Positions 5,929 to 15,981 of a stretch of 33,151 nt of DNA are shown here, one piece after another; position 1 is the stretch's first letter, and every line of letters begins with the position of its first letter. The stretch spans positions 1-33,151 of the forward strand of contig JAUXWH010000111.1 of NCBI GenBank assembly GCA_030681365.1, given 5' to 3'. Both the position numbers and the translations under genes were made by a program. Below the pieces are notes generated by a model. The model was not told where the DNA came from. It was given only the letters and a program-made list of their open reading frames with translations, and searched no databases. Source of the DNA: Bradyrhizobium sp. Its GTDB lineage: Bacteria; Pseudomonadota; Alphaproteobacteria; Rhizobiales; Xanthobacteraceae.

Positions 5929-5956
5929 GGCGGATTACGCCTTCGGCTAATCCGCC
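5929..5956. terminator. GGCGGATTA hairpin, possible terminator of the receptor gene
   Basis: GGCGGATTA at 5929-5937 pairs perfectly with TAATCCGCC at 5948-5956, with a 10-base loop. It lies 16 bp beyond the stop of the minus-strand receptor gene. There is no T tract, so termination is a guess; it is also the core of the dispersed GGCGGATTA repeat family. Confidence 0.4.
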
Positions 5957-5972
5957 CCACTCCCTCATCCCC

Positions 5973-6947
5973 TCACTTCGCCAGCCCCAGCGACTTCAGC
6001 GCCTTGCCGTTGTCCTCGTTGTCCGCCTTCATGAACTCGCCGAACTCGGCCGAGCCGAGATAGATCATGTCGAAGCCGCGGCGGTTCATGAAATCCTTGA
6101 ACTCCTGGCTGTCCCAGATCTTCTTGATCGCGGTTTCGTATTGCGCGGCGATCTCCTTCGGCAGGCCCTTGGGCGCCGCGAAGCCGCGCCACACGCCCTT
6201 GTGCCATTTGTGGCCGGTCGCCTCCTCGGTGGTCGGCACGTCAGGAAAATTCGGCGCGCGCTTCGGCGAGAAGAACACCAGGCTGCGGACGCGCCCCGCC
6301 TTGATCAGCGCCTCGGCTTCCGGCATCGAGCAGGAGACGAAGTCGACGCCGCCGGCGGCGAGATCGGTCAGCGCGGTCGCGGCCCCCGTGGACGGCACCC
6401 AGCGGATCGAGTTCGGCGGAACGCCGTCGGCCTGCATCAAGCCGGCGAGCGCGACATGCCAGCTTCCGCCCTGCCCGGTGCCCGAGGCCACCACCTTGTT
6501 CGGGTTCGCCTTGATGTGCGCGAACAGCTCCTTGACGTTCTTGTAGGGTGAGTCCGCCTTCACATGGATCGCGGCGGGGTCCTGGTTGACCAGTGCGAGC
6601 GGCGTATACTTCTCATAGGTGAGATCGGTCAGCCCGACCCAGTGCATCAGGTTGATCTCGAGCGTGATGAGGCCGATCGTGTAGCCGTCGGGCGCCGCGG
6701 TGGCGATCGCCTGGTGGCCGATCACGCCCGATCCGCCGGTGCGGTTGGTGACGTTCACCGGCTGCTTGAGATCGCGCTCCAGCATGGCGCCGATCTGGCG
6801 CGCCACCGCGTCGGTGCCGCCGCCGGCGGCCCACGGCACGATCAGCGTGATCGCCCGCTCCGGAAAAGCCGCATGGGCGCTGCCGGCGCCGAACAGATGC
6901 GCTGCCGCCAGCGCCGCAAGTGCAAAATTCTGGATATAACGAAACAT
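5973..6947 (-). CDS. Tripartite tricarboxylate transporter substrate-binding (Bug) protein
   Basis: This is a 324-residue periplasmic solute receptor of the Bug/TctC family, which binds small carboxylates or related acids for tripartite tricarboxylate transporters. A signal peptide spans about residues 1-26 (cleavage after AHA). Next come the family start FPERAITLIVPWAAGGGTDAVAR, the NRTGGSGVIGHQAIA glycine loop and PDGYTIGLIT, which form the ligand pocket, and the C-terminal VPTTEEATG and APKGLP motifs. The long open frame continues upstream to 7487, but ATG 6947 has GGAGG 8 bp before it and starts the signal peptide. No TctA or TctB membrane genes are adjacent, so the receptor is an orphan, as is common in this family. 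Confidence 0.92.
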   Translation of the reverse strand: MFRYIQNFALAALAAAHLFGAGSAHAAFPERAITLIVPWAAGGGTDAVARQIGAMLERDLKQPVNVTNRTGGSGVIGHQAIATAAPDGYTIGLITLEINLMHWVGLTDLTYEKYTPLALVNQDPAAIHVKADSPYKNVKELFAHIKANPNKVVASGTGQGGSWHVALAGLMQADGVPPNSIRWVPSTGAATALTDLAAGGVDFVSCSMPEAEALIKAGRVRSLVFFSPKRAPNFPDVPTTEEATGHKWHKGVWRGFAAPKGLPKEIAAQYETAIKKIWDSQEFKDFMNRRGFDMIYLGSAEFGEFMKADNEDNGKALKSLGLAK

Positions 6948-7110
6948 TCGCAAATCCTCCCGCTTCTTGTTTTTGTTGCACCGCGTGAGACACCGCGACG
7001 CCGCGCTTATGCGCTGGTCGCCATTCCGACGGCGAAGCGCTAACCTGTCAAGGGACGTGACGGCACAGTGCCGCAACGGACCCGGCCGGGAGCGATGGGA
7101 GGCCTGCGAT

Positions 7111-7899
7111 ATGGCTTCGGATCCGACTGCGAAAACGCGCGTGCGAATAGCCTTCCTGCTGCTGTTCATCGTCTTTGCGGCCGGGGCCTGGTTCGTATCC
7201 GACCTGAGTAAATGGCAGGACGGCAGTGCCGATCGTGAAGGCCGGACGGCATTGCAGGGCATCACCAGTCCCGCGCAGATCGATGCGGCGCTCGCGCAAC
7301 ATCCCCAGAGCAGGTTCCTGCGGCTGACCGCCATGGCCACCAGGTCAGCCAACGAAACCAGCGCCGCCGCTGAAAGACTGTCCGGTGAAGTCGAGCCGCC
7401 GGCGATTTCAAAATTCGGCAATCTCGGCGCGGCGAGCCGGGCCGAGCTCGAGGCGCTTCGCCGCGACCTGAAAACGGCGGAGGCCAATGCGACGACATTC
7501 CTGCCGCGCTACATCGCGCTATTGAAAACCGAGCGCGACAGTGTGGAAAAATTCGCGCGTTCGCTGCCCGCCGGCAACGAGACCACAAACAGGTTTCTGG
7601 ATCACATCGACAAGCGGCACGCGGAGTTCACGGCCCTGATGACCCGGCTGCTGTCGGCGCGATCAGAACTTTATCGCGCCTATGGCGACTATGTCGCCTT
7701 TCTGGTCGCCGAATCCGGCGGCTACAAGGTCGTCGACGGTCAGTTCCTGTTCGCCCTGCAACGCACCGTGGACCGCTACAACGTCGTCGCCCGTGCTATG
7801 ACGGCGGCCACACAGCGCGTCGTTGAACTGCAGGAAGAACGAAAAAATTGGCTGCAATCGCAGCAGCAGCGATGGCTGCAATTCGTCGGCGGCGAATGA
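7111..7899 (+). CDS. Membrane-anchored protein of unknown function
   Basis: This is a 262-residue protein with one hydrophobic segment at about residues 12-32 (IAFLLLFIVFAAGAWFV), predicted to anchor it in the inner membrane. The remainder is a largely helical, charged domain probably outside the cytoplasm (for example ELEALRRDLKTAEANATTFL and TQRVVELQEERKNWLQ, both coiled-coil-like). The start at 7111 has GGGAGG 8 bp upstream; the open frame extends further but would not encode a better N-terminus. It is divergent from the Bug receptor and convergent with the DUF4242 gene. I do not recognise the family. The periodic helices would fit a sensor-like or cell-envelope scaffold, but nothing visible proves this. 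Confidence 0.75.
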   Translation: MASDPTAKTRVRIAFLLLFIVFAAGAWFVSDLSKWQDGSADREGRTALQGITSPAQIDAALAQHPQSRFLRLTAMATRSANETSAAAERLSGEVEPPAISKFGNLGAASRAELEALRRDLKTAEANATTFLPRYIALLKTERDSVEKFARSLPAGNETTNRFLDHIDKRHAEFTALMTRLLSARSELYRAYGDYVAFLVAESGGYKVVDGQFLFALQRTVDRYNVVARAMTAATQRVVELQEERKNWLQSQQQRWLQFVGGE

Positions 7900-7965
7900 C
7901 CCGCCGACGGCTCACCTTCGGTGCCGCAGACCGACACCCTGTCCGCATGCCGCCCTGCGCGCAGC

Positions 7966-8244
7966 TCAGCCACTGGTCGCCGTTGACGGGCCGATGAAGG
8001 CCGCCACCTCGGTCACCTTGTTGGCCGGGAACCCGCCTTCGCGCGCGTGCTTCAACACGATTTCGGCGCTGGGCGCCTCATGCACGCAGTAGATCTTGTC
8101 TCCGGCGACGTAGCTCGTGATCCATTTGTACGGCACGCCGAGACCGGCGACCACGTCGTTCGACTTGGCCGCGATGCCTTTAAGCTGGTCCGCCGTCAGC
8201 TTGTCGGCGCCTGGAATGTCGCGTTCGATCACAAAAGTTGGCAT
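7966..8244 (-). CDS. DUF4242 domain (SCO4226-like nickel-binding) protein
   Basis: This is a 92-residue protein matching the DUF4242 family: PTFVIERDIPGADKLTADQLKGIA at the N-terminus, GVPYKWITSYVAGDKIYCVHEAPS in the middle, and VLKHAREGGFPANKVTEV toward the end. One member, SCO4226 of Streptomyces, is a small ferredoxin-like-fold nickel-binding protein; whether this one binds metal is not shown. The start at 8244 has AAGGAAA 9 bp upstream; the open frame runs further into the AraC gene's leader and is not needed. It is divergent from the AraC-family regulator, which is its most likely controller. Confidence 0.85.
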   Translation of the reverse strand: MPTFVIERDIPGADKLTADQLKGIAAKSNDVVAGLGVPYKWITSYVAGDKIYCVHEAPSAEIVLKHAREGGFPANKVTEVAAFIGPSTATSG

Positions 8245-8358
8245 GACGTGATTTCCTTTGCTAAGCATTGGAGGATCGCCGCGCCGCCGGCCGCACTGCG
8301 GCAGCTGTCGGGCGAGATCCCTCACTTCGTGTTGCGCTGTTTCGCCTGCAAAGGATCG

Positions 8359-9414
8359 ATGGAACCGCCCGAAATGACCATGACCGCTCCACCGGACCTC
8401 CTGATCGAAACCCCGGACGTTGCGGGCGGACGCTACGGGGCCGATCTGCTGTCAGATGTACTTTCCCGCATCCGGCTTTCCGGCGCCTTCTTCCTTCGCG
8501 GCGAATACTCCGCGCCCTGGACCTTCGACTCGCCGGAATCGCGCGATCTGGTCAACCTGCTGGCGCCGGGCTCACAGCGGCTGATCCTCTTTCATATTGT
8601 CAGGGATGGCGCGGCGTGGGTGGGCGCGCGGGGCGCGCGCATCGATCTCGAGCCGGGCGACCTCGCCGTGCTGCCGCACGCGGACCGGCACCTGATGGGC
8701 AGCCGTCCGGAGCAGGCCGCGCCGATCCCGATTGCGGACCTGCTGCCTCCCCCGCCGTGGCAGGGTGTTCCCGTCTGCCGTTTCGAGGGCGGCGGCCGGA
8801 ACACCAGCGTCGTCTGCGGTTACCTCAAATGCAACGAGCTGCTGTTCAATTCCTTCATGCGCCGGCTGCCTGCGGTGTTTCGGGTGCGCCCGCCCGAAGG
8901 GCCGATCGCGGACCTCATCAGATCGTTTATCAACTACGCGCTCGACGAGCGCAGCCATCCGCGCAGCGGCGGTGCGCCGCTGATGACACGCATGCCGGAG
9001 ATTTTGCTGATCGAGGCGCTGCGGCTCTACAGCGAAGACGCCGCGAGCGACACCGGCTGGCTCGCTGCCATCGGCGATCCCGTGGTGGGACGCGCCCTGT
9101 CGCTGCTGCACGCCGATCCGGCCCGGCAGTGGAGCGTCGACGAACTCGCAGGTCTCGCCGCGACATCGCGCTCGGTGCTCGACGAGCGCTTTCGCAGGTT
9201 GCTCGGTCAACCGCCCATTCGTTACCTGGCGGAATGGCGCATGCAACTCGCCGCGGACCTGATGAAGGATACGCCGGCGAAACTCGCCGCCATCGCCACC
9301 ACCGTCGGCTACGGTTCCGAGGAAGCGTTCAGCCGCGCCTTCCGCCGCTATCTCGGCATTTCTCCCGGCCAATGGCGAAGCGAACTTCAAACGAACGGCC
9401 CGCGGGACGGGTAG
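8359..9414 (+). CDS. AraC-family transcriptional regulator with cupin sensor domain
   Basis: This is a protein of about 351 residues. The N-terminal half is a cupin-type sensor of the AraC_binding/cupin_6 group: DVLSRIRLSGAFFLRGEYSAPW, then FHIVRDGAAWV and LEPGDLAVLPHADRHLM. The C-terminal ~100 residues hold the two AraC helix-turn-helix motifs: WSVDELAGLAATSRSVLDERFRRL and LAAIATTVGYGSEEAFSRAF, followed by RRYLGISPGQWR. The first motif has LDERFRRL where many family members have LSR-x-F. Start choice is uncertain: ATGs at 8359, 8374 and 8380 are all in frame; GGAA 9 bp before 8374 makes that one attractive. It is divergent from the DUF4242 gene with 114 bp between, so it probably regulates that gene and itself. 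Ligand unknown. Confidence 0.88.
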   Translation: MEPPEMTMTAPPDLLIETPDVAGGRYGADLLSDVLSRIRLSGAFFLRGEYSAPWTFDSPESRDLVNLLAPGSQRLILFHIVRDGAAWVGARGARIDLEPGDLAVLPHADRHLMGSRPEQAAPIPIADLLPPPPWQGVPVCRFEGGGRNTSVVCGYLKCNELLFNSFMRRLPAVFRVRPPEGPIADLIRSFINYALDERSHPRSGGAPLMTRMPEILLIEALRLYSEDAASDTGWLAAIGDPVVGRALSLLHADPARQWSVDELAGLAATSRSVLDERFRRLLGQPPIRYLAEWRMQLAADLMKDTPAKLAAIATTVGYGSEEAFSRAFRRYLGISPGQWRSELQTNGPRDG

Positions 9415-9490
9415 CCTCGTAGTCCCTGCGAACGCGGCCGGCAGGATGTCCTCACATTCGTCGGGCGCGTCAGCGCAACGCACCGACCTC

Positions 9491-9599
9491 AACCTGAGGA
9501 GCATCGCCAAAGCGATGCGTCTCGAAGGATGGATGCTGCTCCGGGCCCGCGGCCATCCTTCGAGACGCGCGTCAGGGCGCGCTCCTCAGGATGGAGGTT
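9491..9599. repeat. Dispersed inverted repeat, CCATCCTTCGAGACGC family, copy 1
   Basis: GCGTCTCGAAGGATGG at 9517-9532 pairs perfectly with CCATCCTTCGAGACGC at 9553-9568. Outer arms AACCTGAGGAGC and GCTCCTCAGGATGGAGGTT lengthen the stem with an internal bulge. A second copy of the same family lies at 15842-15951. It occupies the gap between the convergent AraC and aminotransferase genes and may work as a bidirectional terminator. I recall it as widespread in Bradyrhizobium and Rhodopseudomonas. Confidence 0.85.
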
Positions 9600-9609
9600 G
9601 GGGGGTGAA

Positions 9610-10857
9610 TTAACGCAGCTCCCGCACCGCCCTGAACCCCTGCGCCGCCGCCTCCAGCGCTTCGTCGATATCCGCGGGCCCGTGCGCCGCCGACAGGAAC
9701 ATATTGTGCTGCGGGTGAAAGAACGCGCCGTGGCGCAGCGCCGCCGAGCAGAAGGCGCGCCCCTTGCGGACATCCAAATCGTCATCGAACAGGACAAGCG
9801 GCATTTGCGGCGGGCCGCTCTGGCGGATGGCGACGCCGTGCTGGTCGGCCAGTGCCGCCAGGCCATCGCGCAGCCGCAGGCCCATCGCGTGGAGGTGCGC
9901 GGGCACGCCGGTCTCGCGCGCGATCCGAAGCGTGGCGCGGGCCGCCGCCATCGCCACGGTGCCGCACCAGAACGAGCCGGTGACGAAGACTTTCGTCGCG
10001 GCGTCGCGAAACCGGTCGTTGCCAGTGACGGCGGCCAGCGCATGGCCGTTGGCGATGGCCTTGCTCCAGGCGGCGAGGTCCGGGCGCACGCCGAGCGCCT
10101 CCCAGCTGCCGCCGAGATCGAGCCGCAGGCCGGCGCGGACCTCATCGATGATGAGCGCAGCCCCGGCGGCGTCGCAGGCCGCGCGCGCGGCTTGCGCAAA
10201 TTCCACCGTCGGCAGTTCGAGATCCCTGCCCATGTCGTGGCGGAAGGCGGTCACCAGGATGGCGGCGAGATCGTTGCCCGCGTCCGTGACGGCCGCCTGC
10301 AGACTCGCCACGTCGTTGTAGTCGAAGTGCACGAGATGGGCGCGGTCCTCGCTGGTGACGCCAATGAGGCTGGGCGAACACCATGGCAGCGCGCCGTGAT
10401 AGGAGCCGCGCGCCACCAGCACCTTGCGCCTGGTGGTGCCGGCACGGGCGATGGTGACGCACGCCGTGGTGGCATCGCCGCCGTTCTTCTGGAACATGGC
10501 CCAGTCGGCATGCGGCACCATCGCGACAAGATCCTCCGCGAGGTCCACCATCACCTCGCCGGGGCCGTTGAAACAATCACCGAGCGCCGCCTGCGCCTGC
10601 GCCGCCGCCTCGATTTCGGGATGGCGGTGGCCGAGCAGCACCGGCCCCCAGCTGCACATGAAGTCGATATATTCGCGCCCGTCGACGTCGCGGATCCGGC
10701 ATCCCTGCGCGCTGGCGAAAAACTGCGGATACCCTTCCGGCAGCCGCGCCGCGTTGAGATGCCCCCACATCCCGCCGGGCACGACGCGGGCCGCCCGCGC
10801 CCGCAAGGCCGCGTCCGCCGTCAGGGTTTCGTTGAGCACCGAGGCTGGCCTGGTCAT
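9610..10857 (-). CDS. Class III pyridoxal-phosphate aminotransferase (glutamate-1-semialdehyde aminomutase-like)
   Basis: This is a 415-residue fold-type I PLP enzyme. Features in order: RVVPGGMWGHLNAARLPEGYPQFF and GCRIRDVDGREYIDFMCSWGPVLLGHRHPEI, the aminomutase-like N-terminal signature; FQKNGGDATTACVTIAR at the phosphate site; SYHGALPW; IIDEVRAGLRLDLGG with the cofactor-binding aspartate; and WSKAIANGHALAAVTG with the Schiff-base lysine. The protein resembles HemL but has DEVRAGLR in place of the HemL DEVMTGFR, so it is more likely a transaminase on an unidentified omega-amino or keto substrate than the tetrapyrrole enzyme. Start: ATG 10857 has GAGGG 6 bp before it. The frame stays open to 10974 only because it crosses an intergenic repeat. 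No partner gene is adjacent. Confidence 0.88.
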   Translation of the reverse strand: MTRPASVLNETLTADAALRARAARVVPGGMWGHLNAARLPEGYPQFFASAQGCRIRDVDGREYIDFMCSWGPVLLGHRHPEIEAAAQAQAALGDCFNGPGEVMVDLAEDLVAMVPHADWAMFQKNGGDATTACVTIARAGTTRRKVLVARGSYHGALPWCSPSLIGVTSEDRAHLVHFDYNDVASLQAAVTDAGNDLAAILVTAFRHDMGRDLELPTVEFAQAARAACDAAGAALIIDEVRAGLRLDLGGSWEALGVRPDLAAWSKAIANGHALAAVTGNDRFRDAATKVFVTGSFWCGTVAMAAARATLRIARETGVPAHLHAMGLRLRDGLAALADQHGVAIRQSGPPQMPLVLFDDDLDVRKGRAFCSAALRHGAFFHPQHNMFLSAAHGPADIDEALEAAAQGFRAVRELR

Positions 10858-10895
10858 GATGTCCCTCGTGTCGATGGGCGGGTGCAACTCACAGC

Positions 10896-10980
10896 GCGTC
10901 ATTGCGAGCGCAGCGAAGCAATCCATCCATCGACCAGTACCGTTGCGAAATGGATTGCTTCGCGGAGCTCGCAATGACGC
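10896..10980. repeat. Dispersed inverted repeat, CGTCATTGCGAG family, copy 1
   Basis: GCGTCATTGCGAGC at 10896-10909 pairs perfectly with GCTCGCAATGACGC at 10967-10980. Inner arms GAAGCAATCCAT and ATGGATTGCTTCG extend the stem. A second copy lies at 32825-32934. I recall this element in high copy in Bradyrhizobium genomes. It lies upstream of the aminotransferase start, so it forms part of that gene's leader or promoter region. Confidence 0.85.
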
Positions 10981-11116
10981 TGATGGATTTTCGCGAACGG
11001 CTCAACCTCGACGAAAGCCCTATCATAATACCTTTATTTGCCCGGCCGCTTACTGTACATGGGGTTGTTTTCGATATTTTTGCTTTGAGGCCGCTCACCC
11101 CCTCGCCGGCCGCCGC

Positions 11117-12229
11117 TCATCGCGGCGGCTCCGGTGTGCGGCCCTGTGTTTCCGTCTCCGGCGATCCCTGCCGCGACGCGGAAAAGATCTCCCACGTCAC
11201 CATGAACATGGCTGCAATCAAGGGCCCGATGACAAAGCCGTTGAGGCCCAACACCTGGATGCCGCCCAGCGTGGAGATCAGCACGACATAGTCCGGCAGC
11301 TTGGTATCCTTGCCGATCAGGAACGGCCGCAACAGGTTGTCCACGAGGCCGATCACCAGCACGCCGTAGAGGATCAGGCCGATACCCTCCCACACCGCAC
11401 CGGTGGCCAGAAGATAGATCGCTACTGGCGCCCAGACGAGGCCGGCTCCGATCGCGGGCAGCAGCGACAGGAAGGCCATCAGCACCGCCCACAGCAAGGC
11501 GGCGTGCACGCCCAGAAACCAGAACGCCAGCCCGCCCAGCGCGCCCTGCGCGATCGCCACCAGGATGCCGCCCTTCACCGTGGCGCGGACGACATCGGCG
11601 AACCTGCCGAACAGCGCGGTCTTCTGGCTGGTGCGCAGTGGAACCACTTGCTTGACCCGCCGCGCCAGCGCCCTGCCGTCGCGCAACAGGAAAAACAGCA
11701 AATAGAGCATGATGCCGCCGCCGACCACGAAGTCGAAGGTGTTCATGCCGATGCTGAGCGCCTGCGGCGCAACCGTCTGCGCGCCCTTCACAAGCCCGCC
11801 CGCCAGCCTGTCGCGAACCGCGGTCAGGTCGGTCAGGCCGAAGCGGTTGAGAAGACCGGTGGCCCAGGCCGGCAGCGCATCGAACATCCGCTGAACGGTG
11901 CCGGCGAAGTCGTACTCTCCGGACTGCACCCGGGCGAACAGCGCGGAGACTTCCTGCACCAGCGAAACCGCGATCAGGACCAGCGGCAGGATGACCATCG
12001 CAATGACGATCAGGACGGTAGTCGCGGCGGCCAGATTCGGCCGCCCGCCCATCCTGCCCTCCAACCTCCGGTTCATCGGCGCGAAAATCACCGCGACCAC
12101 GATGGCCCAGAGGATGGCGCCATAGAACGGCGCCAGGATCCAGCCAAACGCCAGCGTGACCGCGACCAGCAACAGCAGAAAGCTTTGATTTTCGATCCTG
12201 CGCAACGTCGCCGTCTCCTGTGTCGTCAT
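11117..12229 (-). CDS. AI-2E family transporter (TqsA/PerM-like membrane protein)
   Basis: This is a 370-residue inner-membrane protein of the AI-2E family transporter group (formerly UPF0118). About eight hydrophobic segments are visible: two near the N-terminus (LLLLVAVTLAFGWILAPF and GAILWAIVVAVIFAP), one at about residues 65-90 (VLIVIAMVILPLVLIAV), a central soluble stretch with VQRMFDALPAWA, then FVVGGGIMLYLLFFLLRDG, and a C-terminal set including LGVHAALLWAVLMAFLSLLPAIGAGLVW and VVLISTLGGIQVLGLNGFVIGPLIAA. The last is a family signature. Members have been linked to autoinducer-2 export or to sodium/proton exchange; the substrate here is unknown. Start ATG 12229 gives the usual family N-terminus; its Shine-Dalgarno is weak. 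It is divergent from the panE-like gene. Confidence 0.88.
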   Translation of the reverse strand: MTTQETATLRRIENQSFLLLLVAVTLAFGWILAPFYGAILWAIVVAVIFAPMNRRLEGRMGGRPNLAAATTVLIVIAMVILPLVLIAVSLVQEVSALFARVQSGEYDFAGTVQRMFDALPAWATGLLNRFGLTDLTAVRDRLAGGLVKGAQTVAPQALSIGMNTFDFVVGGGIMLYLLFFLLRDGRALARRVKQVVPLRTSQKTALFGRFADVVRATVKGGILVAIAQGALGGLAFWFLGVHAALLWAVLMAFLSLLPAIGAGLVWAPVAIYLLATGAVWEGIGLILYGVLVIGLVDNLLRPFLIGKDTKLPDYVVLISTLGGIQVLGLNGFVIGPLIAAMFMVTWEIFSASRQGSPETETQGRTPEPPR

Positions 12230-12368
12230 TTTCCGCACCGCCGTTGCCAATGAATTCGGCGGCGCTTGGTTCAAATCCCGTACGCAATCCGGAAAGCCAG
12301 GCACCTGATTGCGACATCTCCTGACATCAGCTACCCCGAACGCCATCCTTCGAACACGGGAAACAAAC

Positions 12369-13280
12369 ATGCAAGTCGCGGTCATCGGCGCCGGAGCCGT
12401 CGGATGCTACTACGGCGGCCTGCTGCTGCGCGCCGGCCATGATGTTACCTTCATCGGCCGACAGCCGCATGTCGATGCCATCAACTCAAACGGCCTGCTG
12501 CTGGAGCTGGAGGGCTTCCGGGGATACCTGCCCGCGAGGGCCGCGGTCGATGCAACCGCCCTCGCCGCGCCGGACCTGGTGCTGCTTTGCGTGAAGTCGG
12601 CCGATACCGAAGTCGCCGGGCACTCGCTGGCCGGGCGGTTGCGGCCGGAGACCTCGCTGCTCAGCCTGCAGAACGGCGTCGACAATGCGCAGCGGCTGCG
12701 CGCCGTCACCGGCCACCCGGTCATAGCAGCGGTGGTCTATGTCGGCAGCGAAATGGCCGGACCTGGCCATATCAGGCATCACGGCGGCGGCGACCTCGTG
12801 ATCGGCGCTTCCCCGGCAAGCGCGACACTGGCGCAAATGCTCGAGGCCGCCGGCATCCGGACCACGATATCAGGCGATATCGAGGCCGTGCAGTGGACCA
12901 AGCTGATCACTAATTGCGCCTTCAACGCGCTGTCCGCCGTGGCCGGCATCGCCTACGGACCGATGATGCAGGTCGAAGGCGCCCGGGATGTGATCGCCAG
13001 CGCGGTCACGGAAGCCGCCGATGTCGCCCGCGCCTGCGGCGTGAAAATTCCGCCAGACCTCGCGGCGCAGATTTTCAAAATCCCCGCCGCGATGCCGAAC
13101 CAGACCTCGTCAACCGCGCAGGATCTGTCGCGCGGAAAACCCAGCGAGATCGACTTCCTCAATGGCCATGTGGTGCGCAAGGGCGCCGAGCTCGGCATCC
13201 CGACGCCGACCAATCAGGCCCTGCCGGTGATGGTGAAGCTGGCGGAACGCGGCAAGGCGCTATCCCGGAGCCGGGATTAG
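12369..13280 (+). CDS. panE: 2-dehydropantoate 2-reductase family protein
   Basis: This 303-residue protein of the ketopantoate reductase family would reduce a 2-oxo acid such as 2-dehydropantoate with NADPH (pantothenate pathway). The N-terminus MQVAVIGAGAVGCYYGGLL has the GxGxxG motif. LLCVKSADTE and LQNGVDNAQRL match family blocks, and the C-terminal domain has WTKLITNCAFNALSAV with the catalytic lysine and KPSEIDFLNGHVV with the conserved glutamate. The start is preceded by a GGGAAA Shine-Dalgarno 6 bp away. Bradyrhizobia usually carry several paralogues, and the gene is not in a pantothenate operon, so it may act on another oxo acid; the symbol marks family only. Confidence 0.85.
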   Translation: MQVAVIGAGAVGCYYGGLLLRAGHDVTFIGRQPHVDAINSNGLLLELEGFRGYLPARAAVDATALAAPDLVLLCVKSADTEVAGHSLAGRLRPETSLLSLQNGVDNAQRLRAVTGHPVIAAVVYVGSEMAGPGHIRHHGGGDLVIGASPASATLAQMLEAAGIRTTISGDIEAVQWTKLITNCAFNALSAVAGIAYGPMMQVEGARDVIASAVTEAADVARACGVKIPPDLAAQIFKIPAAMPNQTSSTAQDLSRGKPSEIDFLNGHVVRKGAELGIPTPTNQALPVMVKLAERGKALSRSRD

Positions 13281-13310
13281 CCTGCGCGGCAGCCGCTCAT
13301 GTGCCGGACC

Positions 13311-13823
13311 CTACGCCGCCGTCGCATCGACCCGCTCGACCACATCCCCGATAGCGATATCGCCGCCCTCGATGACGCGCGCGGTGATGCCGCCATGGCC
13401 GCGAACGGCGTTGTAACCGCCTGGCCCCAGCGCCTCCTCCATGCGGCTGCACGGCGCACATTCGCCGGAGCCTTCGAGCAGTGCCGTTCCCACGCGAAAC
13501 CTCCGGTCCTTCAAGGCCAGCAGATTGATTCCGCGGATCACTAGGTTGCGGCGAAGCAGTTCAGGCGAAATCTCACGCAGGCCGAGAAACCCCGCGATCG
13601 CCGCGAGATCCTCTGCCGCAACAAGCGTGACCTGGCGCGGTCCGTTGCGTTGAGTATCGTAGTGATCGCCCGCCACCCCGTGGCCGGCGATCAACGTCGC
13701 TGAGCCTTGGGTCAGAACTGCGGACCTGCGCGCCGGACGCAACCCGATCCATTCCAGCCGCCCCGGCCGCATCGGGCCGGCCAGCAAGCGGCCAATCGAA
13801 GAGCCGGTCGGAAACGTCGCCAT
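13311..13823 (-). CDS. MOSC domain protein
   Basis: This is a 170-residue protein with the MOSC fold found at the C-terminus of molybdenum cofactor sulfurases and in stand-alone proteins such as YiiM. Recognisable parts are LEWIGLRPARRSAV, GVAGDHYDTQRNGPRQVTLVAAEDL, LRRNLVIRGINLLALKDRRFRVG and GECAPCSRME. The last contains the conserved cysteine that may bind a sulfur or the molybdenum cofactor. The C-terminal GHGGITARVIEGGDIAIGDVV is typical. It is divergent from the sigma-54 activator, 101 bp apart. It may be part of the neighbouring flavin/monooxygenase module or serve an unrelated molybdoenzyme. Confidence 0.88.
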   Translation of the reverse strand: MATFPTGSSIGRLLAGPMRPGRLEWIGLRPARRSAVLTQGSATLIAGHGVAGDHYDTQRNGPRQVTLVAAEDLAAIAGFLGLREISPELLRRNLVIRGINLLALKDRRFRVGTALLEGSGECAPCSRMEEALGPGGYNAVRGHGGITARVIEGGDIAIGDVVERVDATAA

Positions 13824-13924
13824 CTTGCCTCACCTTGGGCCCGGCTCGGATCCGAGCGCAGGGCACGATTGACTTCCGACAACGCTATGACAGACTTCGG
13901 CAAAGTCCAGGGAGCGAAATCCCG

Positions 13925-15802
<1,878 letters not shown>

Positions 15803-15841
15803 CTGGTACCGACTATCTGAGATCAGTGAACCGCTTGCCGC

Positions 15842-15951
15842 CCATGCCTCGAGACGCTCGCGCCGCTCGCTCCTCAGCATGAGGTTGTTGTGTTTCAACA
15901 AGTTGAACCTCATCCTGAGGAGCATCGCGAAGCGATGCGTCTCGAAGGATC
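15842..15951. repeat. Dispersed inverted repeat, CCTTCGAGACGC family, copy 2
   Basis: GCTCCTCAGCATGAGGTT pairs with AACCTCATCCTGAGGAGC (15906-15923), and the outer GCCTCGAGACGC arm faces GCGTCTCGAAGG. This is a diverged copy of the 9491-9599 element in a slightly different layout. It lies between the convergent sigma-54 activator and flavin reductase genes. Confidence 0.8.
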
Positions 15952-15981
15952 GGCTGCGACACCTACTTGTGATTCCAGTTA

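Noticed and set aside
10858..10974. Upstream extension of the aminotransferase by 39 codons
   Set aside because: The extension translates the CGTCATTGCGAG repeat; the ATG at 10857 has a good Shine-Dalgarno and a family-like N-terminus.
9529..12253. Very long plus-strand open frames (482 and 609 codons) opposite the aminotransferase and AI-2E genes
   Set aside because: They are Arg/His/Ala-rich shadow frames antisense to clear genes, a usual effect of high third-position GC.
12302..12318. Possible sigma-54 promoter GGCACCTGATTGC before the ketopantoate-reductase-like gene
   Set aside because: Spacing between GG and GC is 9, not the obligatory 10, and the leading T is absent.
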